Positions 24,336 to 32,349 of a stretch of DNA of 62,313 nucleotides are shown one piece after another. Every line of letters begins with the position of its first letter. Position 1 is the first letter of the stretch. The notes under the pieces were generated by a model. The model was not told where the DNA came from. It saw only the letters and a program-made list of their open reading frames with translations, and ran no database searches. The DNA lies in assembly GCA_937902995.1 (NCBI GenBank), contig CALEKY010000068.1, forward strand, positions 1 through 62,313. Direction: 5' to 3'. Source of the DNA: an uncultured Sinobacteraceae bacterium. GTDB taxonomy: Bacteria > Pseudomonadota > Gammaproteobacteria > Steroidobacterales > Steroidobacteraceae. Made by a program: the position numbers and the translations under genes.

Positions 24336-24794
24336 GCGATGACCTGGTTGACGTTTCGTTGAAGTCGGCCGCATTTGCCACAGCGCTGCATCGGCCAGGT
24401 GCAGCGCGGGCGGGACTATAGCCAGCGAAGATTTGGTCCCGTAACTGTCTCAACGCCGAGACGTCGCGGTCAGGAGACAGTATCGACCGCCTCGCGCGCG
24501 CGTGTAGTCTCGCCGCCACGATGCATGCAGCATTCAACGTGCGGACTCGGGTCGCGAATGTGAGCGACGTCACGTAATTCGGCGATACAGGACGAATCGG
24601 CCTGCCGAAGGCGCATTCGTCACACGAACATCTGTGATTCGCTTAACGGTTGCCTGCAATATGTCGCGTCGATCATGACGCACCTTCGAGATCGCACGGC
24701 TCGGCAGAGCGACGAACGAACAAAGGCAGAGCGCACGACGGGTTGCGGCTTCAACGAACACTGCACGATGCATTCACGTTCCGGAGTAGTCTCA
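24336..24794. promoter_or_regulatory. Divergent control region between the two redox operons
   Basis: 460 bases without a convincing gene. CTGTCTC (24445-24451) and GAGACAG (24474-24480) form an exact 7-bp inverted repeat, with a further GAGAC at 24458-24462. The right half is A/T-richer (GATTCGCTTAACGGTTGCC near 24635). It must hold promoters for both operons; I cannot assign -10/-35 boxes with confidence. Confidence 0.4.
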
Positions 24795-27617
24795 ATGGGT
24801 TTTCAGGCGCAGGCTGAAACCGCGATACGCAAGCTCGCGCTGCGCGGAGCAACGGTCGTGCTCGCCGTCGGAATTCTGACTTCGCTCGGCGCCTGCAGCA
24901 GCGACGGCAATGGCGGCACCGACGTCACGATCGGCAGCGGCCAGAGCGGCGACCCGGTGACGCTCGACTTCCCCGTGTTCTACGTGAAGCGTCCGGTCCC
25001 GCCAGACGATGCGGACATTGCCACGGATGCGCGGGAGCTGCGCCGCTATTGGCCCGGCGCGGACCTGTACATGCGCACGAGCGCATCGCCCTCCTCGCCC
25101 GAGATCAACATCACCGGTGCGATCACCGGCAACGGCCGCGCGGACATCCGCGACGTCGACGTGAGCTTCGACGGACAAAAAGTCGTGTTCGCGATGCGCA
25201 TCGCGCCGGAAGGGATGGATCCCGAAGACGTCGACCCGGAAGAGGCGATACCGAGCTGGGACATCTGGCTCTACGACGTCGCCGCCGACGAGCTGCGCCG
25301 CGTGATCCAATCGGACAACGTCGAAAACGACGGTCACGACATCATGCCGCACTTCCTGCCCGACGGACGTATCGTCTTCTCGTCCACCCGGCAGCGACGC
25401 TCGAAGGCAATTCTGCTCGACGAGAACAAGCCGCAATACTCGGCGCAGGTCGAAGGCTTCACAGGCGTGCGTCCGGCCTTCAACCTGCACGTGATGGATG
25501 AGAACGGCGAGAACATCACGCAGATCTCGTTCAACCAAAGCCACGACCTCGACCCTGCGGTTCTCAACAACGGTCAAATCGTGTTCACACGCTGGGAACG
25601 CGCCATCGACGACGATCAGATGGATCTGTACCGCATCAATCCGGATGGCACCGGACTCGAGCTCTTGTACGGCGCCGTCAGTCATGCGACAGGCACGCCG
25701 AATCCAACGACGGGCACACCGACGACTGTGCAATTCCTGCAACCGCGCCCCATGCAGGACGGACGCACGATGGTGTTGCTGCGACCGTTCGACGGCACGA
25801 ACGAAGGCGGCGATCTCGTCCTGATCGACACCGAGAACTACGTGGAGTGCAATCAGACCGTGCCGACGACGACGGTCGCGGCGCCGCCGCCTTGCACTGC
25901 GCAAGCACGCGCGTTGCCGACCGATGTGCGCACGATTCCGGGTCCTTCGCCTGGTGGACGTTTCCGCTCCGCCTCGCCGTTGTTCGACGGCACGAATCGG
26001 TTGCTCGTCAGCTGGTCGCAGTGCCGCCTGACGCTGAATGGACGCATCGTCCCCTGCACGGCCGCCAATCTCGAGAATCCGGATGCCGAGGAGGCCCCGC
26101 CGCTCTACGGCATCTACATCTATGACGTGCGCGATAACACGCAGCGCCCGATCGTCGCGCCGGAAGAAGGCTTCATATATACGGAAGTCGTGGCGGCCGC
26201 CGCGCGTCCATTGCCGCCCGTGATTCTCGATCGTGTCGCCGGCGTGGATTTCCCGTCATCGCTCGAGAACGAAGGCGTCGGCATCCTGCACATCCGCAGC
26301 GTCTACGACTTCGACGGCACAGAGAACAGGACGATCGTTCCGGGCGGCATCGCCTCCGTGCGCGACCCGGCAAATGCCGCCTATGCGTCGCGACCGGCGC
26401 GCTTCCTGCGCTTGGAGAAAGTCGTCTCGCAGCCGGATGAAGACACGCGCGAGATCGCGAACACGGCATTCGGTCCGCGGGGCCGTCGCTTCGGCATGCG
26501 CGACATTCTCGGCTATGCACCGATCGAGCCCGACGGTTCGGTCAAGGTGAAGGTCCCCGCGAACGTCGCGTTCACATTCAGCATCCTCGATGCGAACGGC
26601 CGACGCTTGAACGCCTTTCCGCTGCATACGAATTGGCTGCAAGTGCAGGTCGGCGAGACGCTCGAATGCAACGGCTGCCATTCGACGACCGTGAACGCAG
26701 CGAATCCGGCGCGCTCGCACGGACGCAAGGGCCTTTATCCGCCGGTGAACAGCGGCGCTCCGACGACCGGCGCACCCTTTCCGAACACGAACGCCGACCT
26801 GTGGGCCGACATGGGCGAGACGATGGCGGAAGTTCGCAGTCGCATCATGTGCGACGGGGTATGCAAGCCTTCGGTGAATCTGGTCTTCCGCGACTACTGG
26901 TCGGCGAGCGGCCTGACGCCGCTAGCGACCTATGACGCGTGCTACTTCCCCGGCTTGACCGATATCGCGGTCGACCCGGCGCTGCCGATCGCCGAAGATC
27001 CGGCCGATCCAATGCGCCGCCACACTTGCGAGACCGCGTTGATCACACCCGCACCGACAACGCTCGAATGCAGCCAAACCTGGTCGAGCACGTGCCGAGT
27101 GACGATCAACTACCAGCAGCACATTCATCCGCTCTGGAGCGCCGACCGCCGCGTCTTCGATCCGAACGACCCCGAGGTCGTGGTCGACGACCATACGTGC
27201 ACGTCCTGTCATTCGCCCGTCGACGCAGACAACGTCGTCAGGGTGCCGGCGGGAGATCTCGATCTGACGGACGGCCCGTCGGACGACGAGCCGGATCATC
27301 TCAAGTCCTACCGCGAGCTGCTGTTCAACGATATCGGCCAGATCGTCGAGGGCGGACAGCTCGTCGACGAGTGTCTGCAATTCCAAACCGACCCGGTGAC
27401 GAACGTCACGACGTGCGTCCAGTACCGACAGGTACAGGCCTCGATGAACGCCAACGGAGCGAATGCCTCGACGCGGTTCTTTGCGAAGTTTGACGCCAAC
27501 AGCCCCAACGGTAATCATGCCGGCTGGCTGTCGCCCGCAGAACTGAAGCTGATCTCCGAATGGCTCGACATCGGCGCCCAGTACTACAACAACCCGTTCG
27601 ACGCACCGGAGGATTGA
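24795..27617 (+). CDS. HzsA-related di-haem lipoprotein
   Basis: 940 residues from ATG 24795 (GGAG upstream). It carries the lipoprotein signal LAVGILTSLGACSSDG. The N-terminal two thirds form a beta-propeller like those in TolB and the hydrazine synthase alpha subunit: FDGQKVVFAMRI, SWDIWLYDVAADELRRV, HDIMPHFLPDGRIVFSSTRQ, DLDPAVLNNGQIVFTRWERA. Two haem sites follow, CNGCHS near residue 625 and CTSCHS near residue 802. Extra Cys (CDGVCKP, CYFPG, CETAL, CSQTWSSTC) could form disulfides. Relatives outside anammox bacteria have no known activity, so hydrazine chemistry should not be assumed. It is the first gene of a seven-gene plus-strand operon; the next start overlaps its stop (TGATG). Confidence 0.82.
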   Translation: MGFQAQAETAIRKLALRGATVVLAVGILTSLGACSSDGNGGTDVTIGSGQSGDPVTLDFPVFYVKRPVPPDDADIATDARELRRYWPGADLYMRTSASPSSPEINITGAITGNGRADIRDVDVSFDGQKVVFAMRIAPEGMDPEDVDPEEAIPSWDIWLYDVAADELRRVIQSDNVENDGHDIMPHFLPDGRIVFSSTRQRRSKAILLDENKPQYSAQVEGFTGVRPAFNLHVMDENGENITQISFNQSHDLDPAVLNNGQIVFTRWERAIDDDQMDLYRINPDGTGLELLYGAVSHATGTPNPTTGTPTTVQFLQPRPMQDGRTMVLLRPFDGTNEGGDLVLIDTENYVECNQTVPTTTVAAPPPCTAQARALPTDVRTIPGPSPGGRFRSASPLFDGTNRLLVSWSQCRLTLNGRIVPCTAANLENPDAEEAPPLYGIYIYDVRDNTQRPIVAPEEGFIYTEVVAAAARPLPPVILDRVAGVDFPSSLENEGVGILHIRSVYDFDGTENRTIVPGGIASVRDPANAAYASRPARFLRLEKVVSQPDEDTREIANTAFGPRGRRFGMRDILGYAPIEPDGSVKVKVPANVAFTFSILDANGRRLNAFPLHTNWLQVQVGETLECNGCHSTTVNAANPARSHGRKGLYPPVNSGAPTTGAPFPNTNADLWADMGETMAEVRSRIMCDGVCKPSVNLVFRDYWSASGLTPLATYDACYFPGLTDIAVDPALPIAEDPADPMRRHTCETALITPAPTTLECSQTWSSTCRVTINYQQHIHPLWSADRRVFDPNDPEVVVDDHTCTSCHSPVDADNVVRVPAGDLDLTDGPSDDEPDHLKSYRELLFNDIGQIVEGGQLVDECLQFQTDPVTNVTTCVQYRQVQASMNANGANASTRFFAKFDANSPNGNHAGWLSPAELKLISEWLDIGAQYYNNPFDAPED

Positions 27618-28360
27618 TGCCTCAATGGCTGCGACCGTTCGCGTTGCTGGTCGCGTTGTTCACAGTCGGCGCCAAGGCAGACGACGAGCTCCCGAAAGTC
27701 CTCGTTGCCGATCCCTATATCGAGCTGCACACCGGCCCGGGCCGCGGCTACCCCGTCTTTCACGTGATCGAACGCGGCCGCGAGGTCGAGATCGTCAAGC
27801 GCCGTACGGATTGGTTTCAGGTGCGCACCGACCGCGGCATCGAAGGCTGGGTTCCGCGCGAGCAAATGATTGCGACGCTGGCACCGACCGGCGAGCCGCT
27901 CGATCTCGACGAGCCCGCTCGCGAGAACTACATGAGCCGCCGCTGGCAGGGCGGCATCACGGCCGGCGATTTCGGCGGCGCGAGCGAGATCTCGATCTTC
28001 GGTGGGTATGCATTCAGCGACAACTTGTCGATCGAGCTCACCGTCACGCACATCCTCGGCGAGTTCTCGAACGGCTACAGCGCCACGCTCGGCCTGATTC
28101 ACGTCTTCGTTCCGGAATGGCGTGCGTCACCTTATTTCACGCTCGGCACCGGTATCATCTATACGGATCCCAAGTCCACGCTCGTGCGCACCGAAGATCG
28201 CACCGATCAAATCGGCTACGTCGGCGGCGGCATCCAACTGTATCTGACCCGTCGTTTCATGTTGCGGACCGAGTATCGAAGCAATGTCGTCTTCACCAGC
28301 CGCAACGACAACGAGGAAGTAGACGAATGGAAGTATTTAGGCTTCGCGTTCTTTTTCTGA
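27617..28360 (+). CDS. SH3b-domain plus outer-membrane barrel protein
   Basis: 247 residues. The start ATG shares bases with the preceding stop. The signal peptide is MPQWLRPFALLVALFTVGAKA. A bacterial SH3 domain follows (YIELHTGPGRGYPVFHVIERG ... WFQVRTDRGIEGWVPREQM). Then comes a small eight-stranded barrel (ITAGDFGGASEISIFGGYAFS ... RFMLRTEYRSNVVFTSRNDN) ending in LGFAFFF, a classic aromatic outer-membrane terminus. The SH3b part could bind peptidoglycan or a partner in the periplasm. Its 3' end overlaps the next gene by 34 bases. Confidence 0.8.
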   Translation: MPQWLRPFALLVALFTVGAKADDELPKVLVADPYIELHTGPGRGYPVFHVIERGREVEIVKRRTDWFQVRTDRGIEGWVPREQMIATLAPTGEPLDLDEPARENYMSRRWQGGITAGDFGGASEISIFGGYAFSDNLSIELTVTHILGEFSNGYSATLGLIHVFVPEWRASPYFTLGTGIIYTDPKSTLVRTEDRTDQIGYVGGGIQLYLTRRFMLRTEYRSNVVFTSRNDNEEVDEWKYLGFAFFF

Positions 28361-29037
28361 TTGCGCTCGCTGCGACGACGCTGCCTGGCTGCGCCCTGTT
28401 CCGCGGCGATGGCGAAGCCGCATCGACATCCGAAGGCATCGAAGCACCGGCCGGCGACTCGACCGGAAGCTTGCCGCAGGACCGCCCGATCATCGAACCG
28501 CAGGTGGAACGCCGCGAGATCCGGCGCGCCCGCATCGACACGGAAGATTTCGAGATCGGCGCCTATTTCGGCGTGCTCAGCATCGAGGACTTCGAGAGCA
28601 ACACCGTGTACGGCGCCCGCCTGGCCTATCACATCACCGAGGACTTCTTCATCGAAGGCACCGTCGGTCAATCGAAGGCCGGCCGCACGAGCTACGAGAC
28701 GCTCTCGGGATCGGCGGCGCTGCTCACCGACGACGAGCGCAGATACACGTATTACGCATTGTCGCTCGGGTGGAATGCCTTACCCGGCGAAGTCTTCATC
28801 GGCAAGAACCGCGCGTACAACTCCGCCTTCTACATCGTGGCCGGCATCGGCAGCACGAGCTTCGGCGGAGACGACCGTTTTACAGTCAACGGCGGATTCG
28901 GCTATCGCATCCTGCCGACCGATTGGCTCGCCGTGCATTTCGATGTCCGCGACCATGTATTTGACATCGATCTGCTCGGCAAGAAGAAGATCGTCAACAA
29001 CCTTGAGGCACATCTCGGTTTGTCGATCTTTTTTTAG
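28327..29037 (+). CDS. Outer-membrane beta-barrel lipoprotein (OMP_myx_plus-like)
   Basis: 236 residues from ATG 28327, inside the end of the previous gene. Lipobox ATTLPGC after the helix LRVLFLIALAATTLPG. After a Ser/Pro-rich linker the barrel begins FEIGAYFGVLSIEDFESNTV and continues ARLAYHITEDFFIEGTVGQS ... YNSAFYIVAGIGSTSFGGDD, ending HLGLSIFF. The sequence resembles the myxobacterial-type outer-membrane barrel domain often found in tandem with the SH3b-barrel gene, and the two may work as a pair. Lipid anchoring of a barrel is unusual, and the N-terminal linker may only tether it. Confidence 0.75.
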   Translation: MEVFRLRVLFLIALAATTLPGCALFRGDGEAASTSEGIEAPAGDSTGSLPQDRPIIEPQVERREIRRARIDTEDFEIGAYFGVLSIEDFESNTVYGARLAYHITEDFFIEGTVGQSKAGRTSYETLSGSAALLTDDERRYTYYALSLGWNALPGEVFIGKNRAYNSAFYIVAGIGSTSFGGDDRFTVNGGFGYRILPTDWLAVHFDVRDHVFDIDLLGKKKIVNNLEAHLGLSIFF

Positions 29038-29138
29038 GGACGATGCACGTTGGGAAGAATCCCCCTCCTCGGCCTCTGGGCCGCTGCTCGGACGAGGAAG
29101 GATCGATTCGAGCCTTTTTTACGAGAGGTTTACCTAAC

Positions 29139-29642
29139 ATGCGTTCCATCAGCTTGGTTTCCTCGCTGCGCGCCGCAGCGCTCGCATTCACGCTTGCCGT
29201 CGCACCGTTCGTCGGCGCGAGCACGACCGTCGCACCGAATTTCTCGCTCCCGTCGCGAAGCGGCGACACTGTTTCGCTCGACCAGCTCAAGGGACAAGTT
29301 GTGATGATCAATTTCTGGGCGAGCTGGTGCGGCCCCTGCCGTCAAGAGATGCCGCTTCTCGATCAGATGTACAAGCGGTACAGTCCGCTCGGATTCACGC
29401 TGCTCGGCATCAACGTCGAGGCGAACTCGAAGGATGCGGAAAAGATGCTGGCCTCCGTCCCGGTGAGCTTCCCGGTGTTGTTCGACAAGGAGAACAAGGT
29501 CAGCAAGCTCTACGACGTGAACGCGATGCCGAGCACAGTGTTCATCGATCGCAAGGGCAACGTCCGCTACTTGCATCGCGGCTACAAGCCTGGCGACGAG
29601 AGCGAGTATCTGAATCAGATCAGAGCGCTGTTGAAAGAGTGA
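29139..29642 (+). CDS. TlpA-family periplasmic thiol-disulfide oxidoreductase
   Basis: 167 residues from ATG 29139 (GAGAGG upstream). Signal peptide LRAAALAFTLAVAPFVGAST. Thioredoxin fold with FWASWCGPCRQEMPLLDQMY (WCGPC active site), GINVEANSKDAEKML and cis-Pro MPSTVFIDRKG. TlpA/ResA-type proteins reduce disulfides in apocytochromes or other exported Cys proteins. In this operon the likely clients are the CXXCH sites of the HzsA-related protein or the CGC tail of the DUF4266 protein (inference). Confidence 0.93.
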   Translation: MRSISLVSSLRAAALAFTLAVAPFVGASTTVAPNFSLPSRSGDTVSLDQLKGQVVMINFWASWCGPCRQEMPLLDQMYKRYSPLGFTLLGINVEANSKDAEKMLASVPVSFPVLFDKENKVSKLYDVNAMPSTVFIDRKGNVRYLHRGYKPGDESEYLNQIRALLKE

Positions 29643-29667
29643 GCTGCTGCCCTGCCGCAGACTCACA

Positions 29668-29700
29668 GACTGTAGGCTCTAGGCTAAAGGCTGTAGCTAG
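29668..29700 (+). repeat. Intergenic repeat family A copy
   Basis: GACTGTAGGCTCTAGGCTAA then AGGCTGTAGCTAG between tlpA-like and DUF4266 genes. Confidence 0.55.
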
Positions 29701-29747
29701 AGAGATTCGAGTTGCGGTACTGCTGCGAGAACATGCGAGAGAGCAAC

Positions 29748-30047
29748 ATGGCTAAGTACGCGAAGCGGGAGCGAAGCACCAACATGCGTCCTACAGCCTA
29801 CCGCCATCCGCCTGCAGCCTGCGCGCAGCTGCGCGGCGCTCTGGCCCTCGCCGCGCTGCTCGCGCTCTCCGCCTGCGGCAATATCGAACCCTGGGTCAAA
29901 CCCTACGAGCGCGAGGCGCTGGCCGATCCGATCATGTCGTTCGACCCGCACCCGATCTCGACGGCTTATACCCATCACGTGTTCGAAGCGCGTGAAGGTG
30001 CGCGTGGCGCGCTCGGCAGCGCTGGCGGCGGATGCGGATGCAATTGA
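29748..30047 (+). CDS. DUF4266 small lipoprotein with C-terminal GGGCGCN
   Basis: 99 residues from ATG 29748; ATG 29784 (87 residues) is equally possible, preceded by GGGAGCG. Lipobox LLALSACGNIEPWVKPYER. The mature part is short: ADPIMSFDPHPISTAYTHHV then FEAREGARGALGSAGGGCGCN. The conserved ending GGGCGCN holds two Cys next to His-rich HH, suggesting metal or haem handling or a modified tail. DUF4266 commonly sits beside TlpA and DUF3570 genes, as here. The codons before the lipobox derive partly from a family A repeat. The next gene starts at this stop (TGATG). Confidence 0.8.
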   Translation: MAKYAKRERSTNMRPTAYRHPPAACAQLRGALALAALLALSACGNIEPWVKPYEREALADPIMSFDPHPISTAYTHHVFEAREGARGALGSAGGGCGCN

Positions 30048-31366
30048 TGACAGGCGACAGGTTACAGGCGACAGGCGACAGTAAGAATGCGGCGGTAGCC
30101 GCCGACTTGTTGCTGCTTGTTTTTGCGCGTTGCGCATCTCCCGTGGCTCGTCGCTTGAAGCGTCTTGCCTGTAGCCTGCGGCCTGTCGCCTGTAGCCTCT
30201 CTCTCTTCCTCGTTTCCTCCAGCGTCTTCGGCGGCGTGCTGCCGGACGATCGGGCGGATGCGCTCTATCACCGCTACGAAGGCGGCGGCGTGACCATTCA
30301 TGGTCCGTCGGTGCTCGTGCGCAAGAAGATGGCGGAGAAATACTCGATCAGCGCCAACTACTACATGGACATGGTGACGAGCGCATCGATCGACGTGGAG
30401 ACGAGCGGCGCGAGCGAGTACAAAGAAGAGCGCAAACAGTACAGCTTCTCATTCGACTATCTGCGCGGCAAGACGACCTACAGCTTGAGCTACACGAATT
30501 CCGAAGAGAACGATTACGAAGCCGAAACGTTCTCGTTCGGTATCAGTCAAGATCTGTTCGGCGATCTGACGACGATCAGCATGGGCTTCTCGAAGGGCGC
30601 GGACGTCGTCATGCGCACGATCTCCGACCCGGGCTCGGGCGGGCGCATCGTCGACCCGTCATTCGAGCAGGACATCGATCGCTGGAGCTACCGCGTCGGC
30701 GTCTCGCAAATCCTGACCAAGAACCTGATCGCAGCGCTCGAACTGGAAGTCATCACGGACGAGGGCTATCTGAACAATCCGTATCGCACTTACCGGTTCG
30801 TGCGGCCCGACGACGAGCGCAAGTTCGCGCTCGCGACGGAAATTTATCCGCGCACGCGCACGAGCAATGCCGTTGCGCTGAACGCGAAATACTTCCTGTC
30901 CTACCGCGCAGCCTTGCAAGGCGGTTACCGCTTCTTCACGGACACCTGGGGCATTCGCGCCGACACGTACTCCCTGGGCTATACGCACCCGCTCGGGAAT
31001 ACGCCGTGGGTCTTCGAGGTCAGCTACCGCTTCTACGATCAGAGCAAGGCCGATTTCTACAGAGATCTGTTCGATCGCGCGGATCAACAGAACTTCATGG
31101 CGCGCGACAAGGAGCTGTCGACGTTCAAGAGCCACACGCTGCGCATCGGCGCGAGCTACGAATTCGTGCGTAACGGTCAAGGATTCATCAAAAAAGCCTC
31201 GGCCAACGCCTTCTTCGACCGCATCTCGTTCGATTACGAAGATTTCCGCGACGCCCGCTTTTCGATGCTGGACGACTCCGATCCCGAGTTCAGGCCGGCC
31301 GGCAGCGAGCCGCTCTATTCGTTCGACGCGAACGTCATTCAGATTTTCGTTTCGGCGTGGTTCTAG
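30047..31366 (+). CDS. DUF3570 outer-membrane barrel protein
   Basis: 439 residues if it starts at ATG 30047, which overlaps the DUF4266 stop. Residues 1-60 are coded mainly by repeat DNA, and an internal GTG in ...SPVARRLKRLACSLRP could be the real start, giving signal RRLKRLACSLRPVACSLSLF. Mature features: LPDDRADALYHRYEGGGVTI, HGPSVLVRKKMAEKYSISAN, then regular beta strands (YSFSFDYLRGKTTYSLSYTN) and the terminal strand VIQIFVSAWF. It is a large outer-membrane barrel and may form the channel or docking site of the system. Confidence 0.82.
   Translation: MTGDRLQATGDSKNAAVAADLLLLVFARCASPVARRLKRLACSLRPVACSLSLFLVSSSVFGGVLPDDRADALYHRYEGGGVTIHGPSVLVRKKMAEKYSISANYYMDMVTSASIDVETSGASEYKEERKQYSFSFDYLRGKTTYSLSYTNSEENDYEAETFSFGISQDLFGDLTTISMGFSKGADVVMRTISDPGSGGRIVDPSFEQDIDRWSYRVGVSQILTKNLIAALELEVITDEGYLNNPYRTYRFVRPDDERKFALATEIYPRTRTSNAVALNAKYFLSYRAALQGGYRFFTDTWGIRADTYSLGYTHPLGNTPWVFEVSYRFYDQSKADFYRDLFDRADQQNFMARDKELSTFKSHTLRIGASYEFVRNGQGFIKKASANAFFDRISFDYEDFRDARFSMLDDSDPEFRPAGSEPLYSFDANVIQIFVSAWF
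30064..30193. repeat. 13-bp perfect inverted repeat in the DUF3570 5' coding region
   Basis: ACAGGCGACAGGC (30064-30076) and GCCTGTCGCCTGT (30181-30193) are exact inverted copies, each inside longer arrays of ACAGGCG or CCTGTAGCCT units. They could fold the message start into a long hairpin. Confidence 0.6.
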
Positions 31367-32349
31367 CCGATCGCCTCCGGACACGTCATCGGCAGCTCCG
31401 CGCTGGGGCCGTTACGCTCGCACTTGCCCTCGGTCCTGCTCTGACTAGCGCCGAGCCTTTTCAGATCCGCGATCAAAATCCGTTGTTGGCCGGCTTCGAG
31501 CTGCCGCCTGCATTGCCTGCGCAGTGGGGCGAGGACGGCGAGTGGCGTTTCGATGCGCAATTCCACTGGGGCAGCACGGCGGTGGTTCAATCGGGCACCC
31601 GCGAGACGCTCATCGTCGATGCCGAAACCCAGGAGTTGCGTCTATCGATCGGGCGCGCGCTACCCAATGGCTATTTCGTGCAGGGCGAGCTTCCGTACAG
31701 ACGCACTCGCGCCGGCATCCTCGATGATTTCATCGACGGCTGGCACGACACGTTCGGCTTGCCCGAAGGCGCGCGTCCCCTCCTCCCGACGGACGCTTTG
31801 CAGATCGCTTATCGCTACGACGAAGCCACGCTGATCGATGTGCGCTCGCCGCGCGAAGGATTCGGCGACCTGACGCTACGACTCGGCAAACGAATTTCGG
31901 CCGCGCCGCTGACGGCGTGGCTCGGCGTGAAGCTGCCGACCGGCGATGCCGATCGTCTCACCGGCAGCGGCAGCTTCGATGCAAGCGCGGCGCTCGCCTT
32001 CGAATCTTCGTTCGCCGAACGCTATACCGTATTTGCGCAGATCGGCGCGAGCTATTTGGGCGACGGCGACCATTGGTCGCAACGGCAGCGCAATTTCGTG
32101 GGGTCTGGGATGCTCGGGCTCAGCGCGCGCGCATTCGGGAAGTTGACGCTCGCTTTGCAGCTGGACGCGCATACCGCCGTTTTCGACAGCGACGAAGACT
32201 TGTTGGGAGAGGTCGCCATGCTCAGCATCGGCGGCAACTACGGGTTTGCCGACGGCTGGGATTTCTCCTTTGCAGTCGTCGAGGACCTTGCCGCCGAGTC
32301 GACCGCCGACGTCGTCTTCGTCTTCGCGCTTCGACGGACGTTACGCTGA
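31357..32349 (+). CDS. DUF3187-like outer-membrane protein
   Basis: 330 residues from GTG 31357, overlapping the DUF3570 end by 10 bases. Signal peptide LRAGAVTLALALGPALTSAE, then FQIRDQNPLLAGFELPPALP, the typical DUF3187 opening. Repeated amphipathic strands follow (LTLRLGKRISAAPLTAWLGV, RYTVFAQIGASYLGDGDHWS), ending VFVFALRRTLR. It is predicted as a porin-like barrel. It is the last gene of the operon, and its end overlaps the convergent agmatine deiminase gene by 9 bases. Confidence 0.72.
   Translation: MVLADRLRTRHRQLRAGAVTLALALGPALTSAEPFQIRDQNPLLAGFELPPALPAQWGEDGEWRFDAQFHWGSTAVVQSGTRETLIVDAETQELRLSIGRALPNGYFVQGELPYRRTRAGILDDFIDGWHDTFGLPEGARPLLPTDALQIAYRYDEATLIDVRSPREGFGDLTLRLGKRISAAPLTAWLGVKLPTGDADRLTGSGSFDASAALAFESSFAERYTVFAQIGASYLGDGDHWSQRQRNFVGSGMLGLSARAFGKLTLALQLDAHTAVFDSDEDLLGEVAMLSIGGNYGFADGWDFSFAVVEDLAAESTADVVFVFALRRTLR

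Noticed and set aside
24795..27617. True hydrazine synthase or anammox metabolism
   Set aside because: Only a propeller/CXXCH resemblance to HzsA is seen. There are no HzsB/C subunits, and the host looks gammaproteobacterial.
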